DNA of 64,000 nt, taken from positions 13,943,278 to 14,007,277 of the forward strand of contig CM033110.1 in NCBI GenBank assembly GCA_019321725.1. Reading direction: 5' to 3'. The notes beneath the pieces were generated by a model. It saw nothing but the letters and a program-made list of their open reading frames with translations. It did no database searches and was not told the DNA's origin. This document shows, in pieces, positions 27,972 to 40,045 of this stretch. The translations under genes and the position numbers were made by a program. The stretch's first letter is position 1. Every line of letters begins with the position of its first letter. The stretch is from Paulownia fortunei (lineage: Eukaryota; Streptophyta; Magnoliopsida; Lamiales; Paulowniaceae).

Positions 27972-28111
27972 ATATATATAATACTATAAGAAAAGCTTCA
28001 ATATTCTAGTACCCAAACAATGTGGGACAAATGTAAATATAAGAATTCAATAATGTACAAGACACACCATGTGGGACACTGTATTGTATGTAAATACATA
28101 TATATACAACA
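27310..28111 (-). repeat. Copia II 5' LTR
   Basis: Plus-strand start TGTTGTGCAAAATAAAG and end TATATACAACA. Contains an AT run at about 27941-27968. Pairs with 18740-19534. Confidence 0.85.
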
Positions 28112-31090
28112 ATAGTCCCAATATTTAAATGCCAAGAACTTCTCATTCTGGTTTCTTCCTCACCAGAACTTCCTTATTATTCCATCCAAGTCCTTAGACT
28201 TCGACAAGAGAAAAGTAGACACTTGATAAATGGGAGTGCCTGTGCCACCGTCTTGATTAGGGCACTCCTCCCAACTTGAGACATATTATAGCCTTCCATG
28301 CAAACAACTTCTTCTTCAATTATCCCTCAGTTCGCTGAAGACTTTCTTTTTGAAAATGGGTTTGCAGAATGGTAACCAAGTATTTTTCATTGTGATAACA
28401 TTTCTGCATGGCAAGGATTGAAATAGTTCTTCTTCTTTCATCACATGACATACTATGAGTGACATAAACAAATGATTTCCTTGCATTAGCCACCTGACTA
28501 GACCTGTCAGCAAATTTCTGTAACATCACCTTGACAACCAACACATCACTTGCAGTTTCCCTTAAAAATGGTCAAGTCATCTGCATACAAAAGATGTGAG
28601 ATCGTAGGACTAGTTTGACACACTTTAACACACTTAAGAGCCCTAAAGTTTTTGTCTCTAATCAAGTTCCTAGAAAGAAAATTAACATAAAGAAAAAATC
28701 AAATGAAGGGATAAGGGATCTCTTTGTCTAATATTTCGGGCATGTGAAGAAAATCAAATGGTGCCCATTAATCAAAAAGAAAAAGCTAGAGGTAGAAATA
28801 CATTGTTGAATCTAATTTGTGAATTGACTATTAAAACTGAATTTTTTTAAGTATTGGGCAAGAAGAGACAACTCGACTCTTTCATAAACTTTGGCAAGAT
28901 CAATTTTTATGGCCATGAAACCCTTATTCATCTTTTTCTTAAGCATTTAGTGCATGATATCATAAGAGATGATAGAATTTTCAATAATACACGTTTTTAG
29001 GACAAAAGGCTGTTTGATTAGGTGATATAATCTTATCAAACAGAGGCTTGAATCTATTGGCTATCACTTTTCAGATAGTCTTGTAGACAACATTATATAG
29101 GATAATGGGTCTAGAATAATCTACATGATTGGGCTTTTTATTTTTGGGAGTAAGGGTGATTAAATTATGTTTAATAGCTCTGAACATAAAACTAGTGTGA
29201 AAAATATTAGATAGCCTAAACAATGTTCCTTCATATGATGCCCAAAAGGATTTGAAGAAAATAGCAGGAAATCCATCAGGACTGGGGCTTTTGAAAGAAG
29301 CCATTGAGAAGATGAATTCCTTAATCTCCTTATGTATGGTAAAGAAAACAAAATCTGGTTTTTCTCCTTGGTGATACTTATTGGCACGAGGTCATCAAGG
29401 TTATAGTGTAAGGAAAATTAATTTTGATCAAAATCGGATGCAAAAAGATTTTGGTAAAAACTAAGAAAATCTTTTTCCAATTTCTTCCCATTCATACAGA
29501 AAAGTTCCATCAACCTTTTTTAGGCAAAGGATCCTATTAGCCCTTAGAGAAAAAAAATTAAATAAATGGAATAATCTAGAGTTGGCATCCCCATTGATGT
29601 GGCACATGATGGTAAGTGTCCGCTCGCCTTGGCTGGCCTCAAGATTTTGTCCTGGAAAAGGTGCCTCTGGGGGAGAGGGGCTGACCCCTTTCTTATAAGT
29701 CACAGGCTATCCACGTGCTCATTCGATGTGGGATGAATTCCTTCCAACATAAGCCCCCCAGCAGGTAGGTAAACTATATGCGTGGGGAGCCAGTGCGGGA
29801 TTCTGAAAGATGGCGCCAAACTGATATGGCACGAAGTAGGTAAGGGTCCGCCCAAGAGGTATCTTGTCCGTTTGGTTGGGTCCATAGTTTTATCCTGGAA
29901 ACAATGCCTCTTAAAGGAGAAGGGATGTCCCCTTGCTTGTAAGCCATAGGCCACACACGTGTTTATTCGATGTGGGATAAATTCCTCCCCAACACCCATC
30001 CGCAAGCTACTTTTGTATTATTTTTTGTTTCCACATAATCTCATCTCATTTCAATTATTCATCAATATCATTTTCTAGACAATCTTCAAGAGCCACTATA
30101 TATGGAGTGGGATTTGTACCTTGGATTTCCTCATTAAACCTTCAGGTATGGGAAATTCTAGTGTGACAAAATCTGAAATGATCAATATTCCATTGCCTGA
30201 GTTGATTCCACACATTTTTCAAAATAAATGTGGATTTTGAAAATTGGGGAACTTGATACAACCCATGCCCTAGTGACAACATCCTTATGAGAGATATCCT
30301 GAATCCATATCTCCTCAAAGGGAAAGGGTCTTGCACCTCCACTTCGATCATTCTGAGTTTAGAGTAAGATGGGCCATAGTTCAAGACAATAGTAGATAAA
30401 TATGTTGGATGGAACAACGAGAAAACAAAAGGCACCATTAAAGGTTAGAAACTCCCTCTATCAAGTCTAATATGATATTCGAACATCCAAACCTTTTATT
30501 AGACCAAGTAAATGGGTTACCTAGAAAACTGAGGTCCTTGAAGTTAAGCAAAAAAAGTTCATTACTAAGGATCATTTTGACAATTTGTGAATAGTTGTCC
30601 ATTCTTTTTTTTTCACTTTGATACATGATAGAGTTAAGATCACCGTTAGTGTAAAGGAATTAGACACAATGGAAGCACAGAGTTTCCACAATTCAGGTTT
30701 GAAGGCAGGGGTATAAGGATAATAAACCCTAGTGTGCTACTACAGATGAGATGAAAGGTTGGGGAAACAAAGGTATTAACTAACCATCTATGTGAAGCAG
30801 TAACTTCAACAAATAAGCTATTTGAACACATAAGACATAGACCCCACGCAAAGCGTGGGGGGAACAAACACAGTATTAGAAAGGTTGATGCTCTAAAGAA
30901 TCTGGAAACTTTTAGGTTGCAGGGTTTTTTTTTTTATCTCACTAAGGAACACAATGTTAGGTTTGATATCTCAAAACATTACCCTCAAAACTCTTCTTTC
31001 CTTGGAATGGGCTAGCTTATGGGTAATTCTAAGTGAAAACATTATGGAAACTACTCCATTTATACCTCTAAGCCCTAGTAAGTAGAGTTG
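28112..31090 (-). pseudogene. LINE ORF2: endonuclease and reverse transcriptase
   Basis: Starting near 31090 on the minus strand: PNIVFLSEIK (31000-30930), the first conserved endonuclease block. NGDLNS lies near 30650 and LSFLGNPFTWSNKRFG near 30530-30480, the endonuclease C-terminal block. RT follows: SPSPDGFPAIFFKSFW near 29300-29240 and LITLTPKNKKPNHVDYSRPI near 29165-29105. The catalytic YADD is intact at 28587-28576, followed by KFADRSSQVANARKSF. The frame is interrupted by the TRIM at 29595-29994 and by stops. It ends near KYWD where Copia II begins; the remainder is at 18739-17992. This type of enzyme makes the LINE cDNA by target-primed reverse transcription. Confidence 0.85.
29595..29994 (-). 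mobile_element. TRIM (terminal-repeat retrotransposon in miniature)
   Basis: Only 400 bp: LTRs at 29822-29994 (5', minus strand) and 29595-29749 (3'), with a 72-bp internal part. Both LTRs begin TGTTGG on the minus strand, carry ATCCCACATCGAAT and end in a CATRTCA/CACATCA-type sequence. The internal part starts near TTTGGCGCC, a possible tRNA primer site. It ends in GCTGGGGGGCTTA, a polypurine tract directly before the 3' LTR. The target duplication CCCAT is perfect (29590-29594 and 29995-29999). It has no coding capacity and must have moved with enzymes from elsewhere. Confidence 0.9.
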
Positions 31091-31432
31091 TTTGGGTTTT
31101 ATCTTAGTATTGCATAACAACATCAAGTCTTAGATTGGATTGGGAGGGATAGGTCTCTTTATTTTAGTAGACAATTGCAAATAACTTTCTTAGGAATCTT
31201 TAATTTTAATAAGCCTCCATTCGTTAGACTTTGATATCATATCTCTTTGACCTTCATAGAATACGAGCTAGGGGAATGATTGTGTTGTAGTAGTATATTA
31301 TATAGGGAGATTGAGATGATAATATTGGAGTTGGTTGGTTTAGAGCTTGAATTACTGGATTTAGGTTAAGTCATAGAGATGGTAATAATAGGCTCTTTGG
31401 AATTTTTTAGACTATCTTTTTTGTGAGCATAG
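31091..31432 (-). other. LINE ORF1/ORF2 linker segment
   Basis: Lies between the endonuclease start and the Gypsy insertion. The minus strand reads as low-complexity Ser/Asn/Ile-rich coding with stops (SSNSSSKPTNSNI), as expected for the poorly conserved ORF1 tail. It was assigned by position in the LINE, not by a domain. Confidence 0.45.
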
Positions 31433-33034
31433 TGATAAGTGCAAACTTTGACATATTTTTATATCAAATTCTTTATACTTTTCTTGTTTTATTTTTGTTA
31501 ATATTATTGTTTTATTAATATTTTGTATCAGAGAATAAATGGAAGTATGTTTCCAAACTTATGCAGTTTTTTAATTTGAGTATAACTTCATGATCAAAAG
31601 TCCTATGGACTTGAAGCTTGTTTCATATGAAAGCCAAGAGATAGAAGTACAAACTTTTTGTTGGAAGGTTAGCCCAATTCAGTTTTGATTATATCAGAAA
31701 ATTTATCCAAATAGTTGCACAAAATGGATCACCAAAATTCGGATCAAAGTTCAGCTCAGTATTGACTTATTTTACCAATTGGGTCATATCTCTTAAGCCC
31801 AAATTTATTTGGGCTAAAATTTGGATATGTTATACAAAAGAGGTAAATAAACAAGTTTTCTGCAGACAATATGGTGATAAAATGTGTCAAATTGGTGAAA
31901 ACATAAGCTGTAATTTGCTGCTACTGTTAAAGGACGACTCTTAGACATGATTCAGTAATTTTATCATATCTCCTTTATCCAACCGCAAAATTTGATAAAT
32001 AATATATGAAAATCTATCCGCACCAAAAGATATTCAATTTTTTTTCTTTATGCATCATCAAAATCTAGTTATATCTGATTGAAAAATATAATTCAATTAA
32101 GTAGGTAAGAACTTGGTGTAACAACTTACCAACTCTTGGCAACTAGCATACCACTTGATTAACCCCTCCATTATTTATTTGGCCTCTAGCTTACTCTAAG
32201 TACTATAAATAGACCATGTATTAATCTTGTAAGAGAGGCGGGGTAGAGGGTTTCTTTAGACTAAGTTTTCTAGTTTGTATGTTTTCTAGTAATGTAAGTT
32301 TTCTATTAGTAATAGAAATAGTTTCTCTTATATTTTTAGTCTTTCCTACTTTTATTATCTCTTTCTAAATTTCATTTTTCTGAGAAAAAAGGGTGAACCT
32401 CTTGATGGAGGAAGATGAATGGTTATAAGAGTAGAAAATATTTAAGTATGTTGTATTATTATTTTGAGTTTTGATCTAAACTCTCCTTGTTTTGTGATGA
32501 TTCTTGATTTATGTATCTCTAATAGCACAACAAATACTTGGGTTCATTTAGCTTATTGTACGGTTTTATCCTACCGACTACTAATGTGAAATCTTGATTT
32601 GTTGTTGACGAAAATGTGCATAAATGCTTGATCCCATAAATAAGTGTTGGCGTTAAGAGATAATTTGCAATAGTAACACAATATCATGATTATCTTATTG
32701 CATGAGTTATTTGATAATATCTTTCCATTGGAACCTTCATTATGTGTGGATTCCAATTAAGCAATTAATAGAGGTAAAAAGAATAAATAACTATTTCTCT
32801 CTCCAAAACTGAAGAGTGGATCCCTAATCCTCAATACTTTTATTACTTTGGTTCTTCTTTAGTTACATCATACATTAATTGTTCATATATTTTGATTTAC
32901 ATAAATAATTTTTTTTTTTAGAAATATAAAGTTGAATTCTTCAAACAACTTCCCTGTGGATTGATATCGGACTCACGAGAAATTTATTACTTAATATAAC
33001 TTGCACTTGGGTTTGCAAACTTAAAGTTGTAGCA
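31433..33034 (+). repeat. Gypsy 5' LTR (1602 bp)
   Basis: Starts TGATAAGTGC and ends AAAGTTGTAGCA. A TATA box TATAAATA is at 32204-32211, followed by the region that would contain the transcription start. The matching 3' LTR lacks the middle, including this TATA box. Confidence 0.9.
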
Positions 33035-33040
33035 AGTTTT

Positions 33041-33058
33041 TGGCGCCGTTTCCAGGGA
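33041..33058 (+). promoter_or_regulatory. Gypsy primer-binding site, tRNA-Asp type
   Basis: TGGCGCCGTTTCCAGGGA begins six bases after the 5' LTR. It matches the complement of the plant tRNA-Asp 3' end (TGGCGCCGTTGCCGGGGA) apart from two bases. This primer is common in Athila-type elements. Confidence 0.85.
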
Positions 33059-33233
33059 AGGCAAGGTAAGTATTCATGTTTGTTAATATTTTTCCTTTGT
33101 AAATATAGTTTGTTTATTTTTTTATGGATATATGGTTATATGGTATCGTAGTCATAATTCTTGGCGTTTAGTTAAAAATAATTCTGAAATTTTATTTGGA
33201 AATTTGTTTCATTCATCTCCACACACTTCTACC

Positions 33234-34670
33234 ATGGCAGAAAATAAAAGTGTCTAGGATGAAAATGAGAATCAAAAGGTGCATACCATGCGTATTACTT
33301 GCAACCTCCTTAAAATTCTTCTCCTTCTTATTTCATTTTTCCTCTGAATGTAAATAACTTTTAATTCAAGCCAGGTATGATCCCTTTACTTCCTAATTTC
33401 CGTGGTTTAGACTCTGAAAGCCCTTACTTGCATTTAAAATAATTTGATGAAGTATGTGCCACTTTTGATTATCAAACTTGCACAAATGAGATTGTTAAGT
33501 TCAAATTATTTCTTTTTTCTTTAAAAGATAAATCAAAAAATTGGCTTAATTATTTAAAACTCAGGTCAATTGGCACTTGGCAAGAAATGCAAGCTGAGTT
33601 TTTGAAAAAAATCTTTCCAACTCATAAAACTAATGCTTTGAAGAAAAATTCAAATCTTTTCTCAAATTTCTAAAGAAGCTTTCTTTCAATGTTGGGAAAG
33701 ATTTAAAGATTTATTGAATTCATACCCATATCATGGTTTTGAAAAATAGCGCTTAATTAGTTTCTTTTATGAAGGTTTAAATCCTAAAACAAAATAATTT
33801 GTTGAAATAATGTGTAATTGTGAGTTTCTTGATAAATAACCTGATGAAGTCCTAGAATATCTAGATCATTTAAAATTCTCAATCATGGCATAGTGTTAAT
33901 TCTTCCGAAGGTTCTATTAGATCTAATCTTACTAATAATAATAAAAGAAAATATTAACTTAACCAAGAAGATGATCAAAATGCTAGTCTTGCTAGTTTAA
34001 CAAGAAAAGTTGAAGCCATGGAACTTAAAAAAAGTAAAGAAGTTAAATATATGTAAGATGAAGAAGTTTGTAGCAATTGTGAACTTTTGGGGCACATAAC
34101 CAATGAATGTCCAAACATTCCAGTACAAATAAATTTCATGAACACATTCAAAAAACCTTTCCATTCTCCATATTCTGAAACTTACAATCCACAATGGATA
34201 AATCATCCCAATTTCAGTTGGTGATATGATAGTCGTGCCCAACCGCTGCATTCACAAAAACCACCAACTTTCATTCTTATCCAACTCCATATACAAAATT
34301 CGTTGAGGAGACTTTGCAAGCATTTATGCATTAACAAACAAATATCAATAATCAAACTTCACAAGCTATCAATGAGATCAGAAGCACACTTTTAACACTG
34401 ACAGCTTCTTTGCATACTCATGAAAAAAGGTAAATTTCCTGCTCAACCTCAACCTAATCCTTCCACTCAGTATCATATTTCTTCTTCAAGTGAAAATTCA
34501 ATTAAGGAGGCTAATTCAGTCACAACTCTTCGGAATGGAAAAGTTATTGATAAGACTATTCATCCCAAGGAGAAAGTTTCTAATCCACCTCCAGAAATTA
34601 AAAATGTAAATAGTCTTGATGATGAAGGTAAGTGTGAAAATGATGAAAAATAAAAATATTTACCTCCAGC
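33234..34670 (+). pseudogene. Gypsy gag, broken
   Basis: Begins at an ATG at 33234 (MAENKS then a stop). Capsid-like Retrotrans_gag sequence follows: FKLFLFSLKDKSKNWLNY near 33500-33560, GTWQEMQAEFLKK near 33570-33610, then FFQCWERFKDLLNS near 33680-33725 and FFYEGLNPK. An intact zinc knuckle CX2CX4HX4C (CSNCELLGHITNEC) is at 34069-34110. A proline/serine-rich spacer is in the frame 34420-34653. Stops and frameshifts separate the pieces. Gag packages the element RNA; this copy cannot encode a full protein. Confidence 0.85.
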
Positions 34671-34799
34671 ACTATTTCCTCAAAAATTGCAAGTAACTCA
34701 AAAATTGAACTCAAATGCTGAAATTTTTGAAATTTTTAAACAAGTCAAGATTAATATTCCATTGTTGGATGCAATTAAGTAAGTTCCACCTTATGTCAA

Positions 34800-37700
34800 A
34801 TTTTTGAAATATTTGTGTACAATCAAAAGAAAACATTATGTACAAAAGAAGACATTTTTGACTGAAAATGTTAGTTCAATCATTCAACAATTCACTCCAC
34901 CCAAGTACAAAGATCAAGGTTGTCCAACCATTTCATGTATCATAGGAAACACTAAAATAGAGCGTGTTTTGTTTGATCTTGGTGCTAGTGTAAATCTTCT
35001 ACCTTTTTCAGTTTATAAATAGTTAGGTTTGAGAAAACTTAAAACAACTTTTGTTGTACCCCAACTACCTGACCGTTCGACTAAAGTTCCAAAGGAAATA
35101 GTAGAAGATGTGTTGGTACAAATTGATAAGTTTTACTTTCCAATTGATTTCATTATTTTGGACACAGAGCCTGTTGCACAAACATATACACAAATTCTTA
35201 TCATTTTGGGTCATTCTTTTCTTGCAACTTCAGATACTTTGATCAATTGTAGGAATGGTATTTTGAAGTTATCATTTGGAAATATAACCTTGGAACTAAA
35301 TGTGTTTAATGTTTGTAAGCAACCTGCAGAAGATGTCGAAGTACATGAACTAGATTCAATTGAGGAACTTGTTCATGAATACTTTACTACCGCTAACTCT
35401 TCATATTCTTTGGAGACTTGTTTTGAAAGTGAAAGTATTTGTAAAAAGGCACGCACTAATACTATCTCTGAATTTTTGCAGGTACAAGAAAAATATTTTT
35501 GAAAGCTAAGTTTTGAAGAACTTTCATCGTCAATAGTAAAAATTATTTCATCAAGTATTAAAGCCCGTGGTTGATTTGAAACATTTGCTAGTTGATTTAA
35601 AATACTCTTTCTTGGGTGAGAATGAGACTTTTCTAGTAATAATTTCTTCCAAACTCGATACATCTCAAGAAGGTAAGTTGATCGAAAACTCTAAAAATGC
35701 ATAAAAATGCTTTAGGATGGACCATTGCTGATATTAAGGTATTAATCCTTTCATTTGCACACATAACATCTATCTAGAGAAAAATGCGAAACCTTATAGA
35801 GAAATGCAACGAAGGCTAAATCCTAATATGAAGAAGTAGTGAGAAATAAAGTCATTAAACTCTTAGATAATGAAATCATTTATCCTATTTCTAATAGCAA
35901 ATGGGTAAGTCCTACTCAAGTTGTACTTAAGAAATCTGGAGTTACTGTAGTCAAGAATGAGAATGATGAATTAATTCCAACTAGAACTGTTATTGGTTGG
36001 CGAATGTGCATTGACTATAGGAAACTCAACTCAGTTACTAGAAAAGATTATTTTTCATTACCTTTCATGGATCAAATTTTAGAAAGAGTTGTGGACATGA
36101 ATTTTATTGCTTTTTAGATGGATATTTTGGGTATAATCAAATTGCAATTGCACTTGAAGATTAAGAGAAAACAACTTTTAAATGTCCTTTTGGTACTTTT
36201 GCATATCGAATGATACCTTTTGGATTATGTAATGCACCACCTAAATTCCAACGATGCATGCTTAATATTTTTAGTGACATGGTTGAACGTTTTCTTAAAG
36301 TCTTCATGGATGATTTTTCTATTTTTGGTAATTCATTTGATGATTATCTATCTAATTTAGAAAAGGTTTTGATCAGGTGTGAAGAAAAGAATCTTGTGCT
36401 CAATTGGGAGAAATGTCATTTCATGGTAACAACTGGTATTATTCTTGAACACATTATTTCATCAAAAGGTATTGAAATTAACAAATCTAAAATTGAGTTA
36501 ATTACCAATTTGTCAACACCAAAGACCGTGAAGGAGGTTAGATCATTTTTAGAACATGCTGGTTTTTATAGAAGATTTATCAAAGATTTTAGTATAAAAT
36601 CTAAATCTTTGTATAATCTTCTAACAAAAGACACTATTGTTGAATGAACTGAAAATTGTGAAAATGCTTTTGTTAAGCTTAAAACATGCTTACATCTGCT
36701 CCAATCATGCAGCCTCCAGATTGGACTTTACCTTTTAAATAATGTGTGATGCTAGTGATTATGTTGTTGGAGCTATCTTGGGACAAAGAAAAGATAAAAA
36801 ACCATATGTTATTTACTATGCAAGTAAAACTTTAAATGGTGCTCAATTGAATTATACAACAATTGAAAAAGAATTACTTGCTTTAGTTTTTGCATTAGAC
36901 AAATTTCGATCTTATCTTGTTGACTCACCAGTTGTTGTTTTCAGTGATCATGGAGTTTTGTAATATCTTTTGTCAAAAAAAAATGTCAAACCAAGTCTGA
37001 TTAGGTGGATTCTCTTACTCTAGGTTTTTAATATTACGATTCGAGATAAAAAGGGAATAGAGAATGTGGTGGCTGATCATTTGTCGAGACTTGTTTATGA
37101 TGACTCGTTTCAAACCACACCTATTAATAACACTTTCCCTGATGAACAACTATTTAATGTTTCTATTTTACCTTAGTTTGCTAACATTGTTAATTTTCTT
37201 GTGACAGGAAAGATGTCATCGCATTGGAACTCTCAAGATAAAAAGAAGTTTTTGACTGAGGTTAAAAACTTTTATTGGGATGATCTATACCTATTCAAAT
37301 ATTATCTGGATCAAATCTTTCGAAGATGTGTGCCTGACAATGAGATAGGTAATATTGTCAAATTTTGTCATTCAGAAGCATGTAGTGGTCATTTTTCTGT
37401 AAAGAAATCTACTGCAAAAATCTTGCAATGTGGATTTTATTAGCCAACTCTTTTGAGAGATACTTACACTTTTTGCAAAAGTTGTGAAAATTGTCAAAAG
37501 TTATGGATACTTTCAAAGAGAAATATGATGCCCCTACACCCTATCCTACTGATTGAAATCTTTTAATATTGGGGTATTGATTTTATGGGGCCATTTCCAT
37601 TATCATTTGGTTTTCTTTACATATTGGTTGTCGTAGATTATGTTTCAAAATAAATCGAGGCAATAAAATTTTTGAAAGAAAATATTTTAAGTCGATTTGT

Positions 37701-38429
37701 AATTCCTAGATCTATTATCAGTGATGGGGGAAAATATTTTTGTCACAAAGTTTTTGGAACTTTAATGAGGAAATATGGAATCATACATAAAGTTGCAACC
37801 CCTTATCACCCTCAAACAAATGGACAAGTTGAACTTGCAAATAGGGAGATAAAACAAATTTTGGAGAAAACAGTTAACCCAAACTATAAAAATTGGTATC
37901 TTAGACTTACCGACACACTTTGGGCATATAGAACTACTTTCAAAACATCATTAGGCATGTCTCCTTATAGGATAGTTTATGGAAAACCTTGTCATTTACT
38001 TTTTGAACTTGAACATAAAGCTTATTGGGCAATCAAAATATTTAACTTCAACTTTGATGAAGCTTCAAAATTGCACAAATTGCAAATCAATGAACTTCAA
38101 GAACTGAGAAATTATGCATATGAGAATTCTAAAATTTATAAAGAAAGAATCAAAGATTTTCATGATAATAAAAATTCAAGAAAAATATTTGAGGTTGGTC
38201 AAAAGGTTTTGCTTTATAATTCTCGATTGCATTTGTTTCCTAAAAAATTGAGATCACGGTGGAGTGGTCCTTTTGTTGTAAAAAAATATATTCTTATGGG
38301 GCGATTGACATTGAGAATCCTAGAAATGGTAACATATTCAAAGTAAATAGACAAAGAGTTAAACCATTTCTAGAAAATCAATTTTCACAAGAGGAAATTC
38401 TTTTTCTTTCTAACCATTGTTATGATTAG
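34800..38429 (+). pseudogene. Gypsy pol: protease, RT, RNase H, integrase, broken
   Basis: The protease has the catalytic block LFDLGASVNLLP (DLGAS at 34975-34989) and later CRNGILKLSFGN. RT starts after 35830 with KWVSPTQVV and MCIDYRKLN, then FGLCNAPPKFQRCM and an intact FMDDF at 36303-36317. RNase H is at 36742-36963 (CDASDYVVGAILGQR). Integrase has the zinc-binding segment with HSEACSGHF and CKSCENCQK (37368-37500). Its core has IISDGGKYF near 37700, then [11 protein letters not shown]. Pol ends at a TAG at 38427-38429 after a frameshift near 38297. At least several stops (for example 36117, 36645, 37443) interrupt it. Confidence 0.9.
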
Positions 38430-38611
38430 TGTTGTATATATTCATTTTCTTTGGCTTTATTTGTTTTGAATTTTTTTTTCTTTTTCTAATTAAGTGGCGG
38501 ATAACGGTACTCCGTGGCTATTAAAGTCGGACTTGTCAGTTTCCCAAACAACTGAAATCTTTGCACAAATTTTCTCTACTTTTCTCATTCTCTTTTCTTA
38601 TTCTTTTCAAA

Positions 38612-39170
38612 ATGGGTGACATTTTTCTTACTCTCAAGAAACGATTTCCTTTTCTTCCTAAAAATGCAATTTTGAAAATTTATAAAATCAAGATTGAAAG
38701 ATTGAGGATGCTTATACACAAGGGCATCTCGGAGGACATACAATGGATAATTGAAGTAAAGGTAAGAGCAGGTGAGTTTTCACATGAGTTTCCAGATTTG
38801 CTTATTAGATACATGTCTGGTTTTGGTAAAAGCACATATTCAAAAAAATGAAAGGCCAAAAAAATGAAAGTTTGTCACAATTGTGCTAGATGGACTTGCA
38901 ACAAAAATTGTTGTTCTTTAGGAATGGTCTATAAAAATCAAAAAGATAAACTTAAATTCTTTATAGATGGACTGAGTAAGGAGTCTTTAGATCACATTAT
39001 ATTGACTCTTGAGATGCATTCATGTGGATTGGTAAAACGTGCAATTCTTGATTTATGGGATCATTTTCGAAATGAATATGAGCTTTATAGTTTTGGAAAT
39101 CTGACATTAAAAGACCTTATTTGCTAGTTTATAAGAAAACTAGATGGGAAGCATATCATCGACCCATAGG
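38612..39170 (+). pseudogene. Accessory ORF of unknown function in the Gypsy element, copy B
   Basis: A frame from ATG 38612 (MGDIFLTLKKRFPFLPK) runs about 80 codons. After a frameshift near 38850 it continues from about 38864 with CHNCARWTCNKNC, a CX2CX4CX3C cluster that could bind a metal. It goes on through FFIDGLSKESLDHIILTLE and HSCGLVKRAILDLWDHF to a stop. The first half is basic with many Lys/Ile; the second half looks helical. I do not recognise the family. It lies between pol and the LOG-like sequence, and copy A at 1-374 has the same tail, so it is a regular part of this element family. Confidence 0.6.
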
Positions 39171-39412
39171 GGTGTTTAAGACATTACTGGATGTAAAACC
39201 AGAGGAAGATGTGAATCATAATCACAACTACATGTACATTCACAAGTAGGTAATTTTTAAATTTTATTTGTGTCCTTATTTTCAAATTTTTTGACAAAAA
39301 AAAAGACATACAATAAATGCGTTTTCTATTCACACCTTAATAAATATCACCGTACTCACTCTATTTTTCAACAACTTAATTTCAAAAAAAAAAAGAAGTT
39401 TCTTCAACTCGC

Positions 39413-40045
39413 AAATTCAATTGCATTTGTGTTTTTTGTGGATCCAATCTTGAAAAAAATGGTGACTTTATAGTGGCAGCCAATAACCTTGGTAGAACTT
39501 TAGCAGAGAGAAAAATTCATTTAGTATATAGGAGAGGCAGTTTAAGGTTAATGGGGAGTATTGTTATTTCTGTTTATGTAGGAGGTGTCAAAGTTCTGGA
39601 AGTTATCCCAAAATCTTTAACAATATAGAATATCACATGTATGACCATTGGAGATGGGCTAAAAGTGTCACATATTCAGGATAAAATGCCTAACATGATA
39701 AACAATGCAGATGCATTCATCATTCTACCTGGCGATTTTGGTACACTGGAGGAATTATTCCAAATTGTCTCTTGGGCACAACTTAACATACACAAAAAAC
39801 CTATAGGTATTCTTCATGTTAATGGTTTTTATGATGGTTTACTATCTTTTGTAGATCATGCTATGAAAAAAGATTTTATTTCACCGTCTGCGAGAAGAAT
39901 CCTCATTTCTGGTCCAACACCTGACCAGCTGATTGATTAACTTCTAGCATATGTGCCAGAACCTGATCCAACCTTGGCATATGTGGATTGGTCCAACAGG
40001 AATAATGGTCGAAAATGCAAATTGCATTTAACTCTCAGTCTGTGA
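39413..40045 (+). pseudogene. LOG-like (cytokinin-activating phosphoribohydrolase) sequence, copy B
   Basis: Starts with KFNCICVFCGS near 39413, the typical LOG N-terminus. It continues AANNLGRTLAERKIHLVY, then RRGSLRLMG where the family has a Gly-rich GGGSxGLMG. A stop falls near 39627. From 39641 an open frame covers NADAFI, the PGGxGTxxE site as PGDFGTLEE (39728-39754), SWAQLNIHKKPIGILHVNG and FISPSAR. A stop at 39938-39940 is followed by a readable C-terminus (AYVPEPDPTLAYVDWSN) to TGA at 40043-40045. Length, about 210 codons, matches a complete LOG. No introns. The catalytic loop has Gly to Asp and the substrate loop has lost glycines, so activity is unlikely. It is about three quarters identical to copy A over the shared frame (by eye). 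Confidence 0.88.

Larger units (their letters stand above)
18740..28111 (-). mobile_element. Copia II retrotransposon, minus orientation, containing a hAT transposon
   Basis: LTRs of about 795 and 802 bp enclose minus-strand gag-pol. A purine tract (AAGTGGGGGATTA on the minus strand) abuts the left-hand 3' LTR at 19535-19550. Without the 3.28-kb hAT the element is about 6.1 kb. It lies in the LINE between the RT segment ending near KYWD and the GGLGI block. A clean 5-bp target duplication is not visible, so the ends are placed by LTR alignment to within a few bases. No good tRNA-Met primer site was found next to the 5' LTR. Confidence 0.85.

Noticed and set aside
18733..28116. A perfect 5-bp target duplication for Copia II
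   Set aside because: Neighbouring bases (ACATA or CATAT versus ATAGT) do not match at any plausible end position.
29700..30005. A 101-codon minus-strand frame with higher GC
   Set aside because: It covers the 5' LTR and internal part of the TRIM, which is noncoding.
38561..38851. A signal-peptide protein starting at 38561
   Set aside because: The hydrophobic start lies upstream of the ATG at 38612, which opens the part of the ORF that looks like protein; the extra codons are probably untranslated leader.
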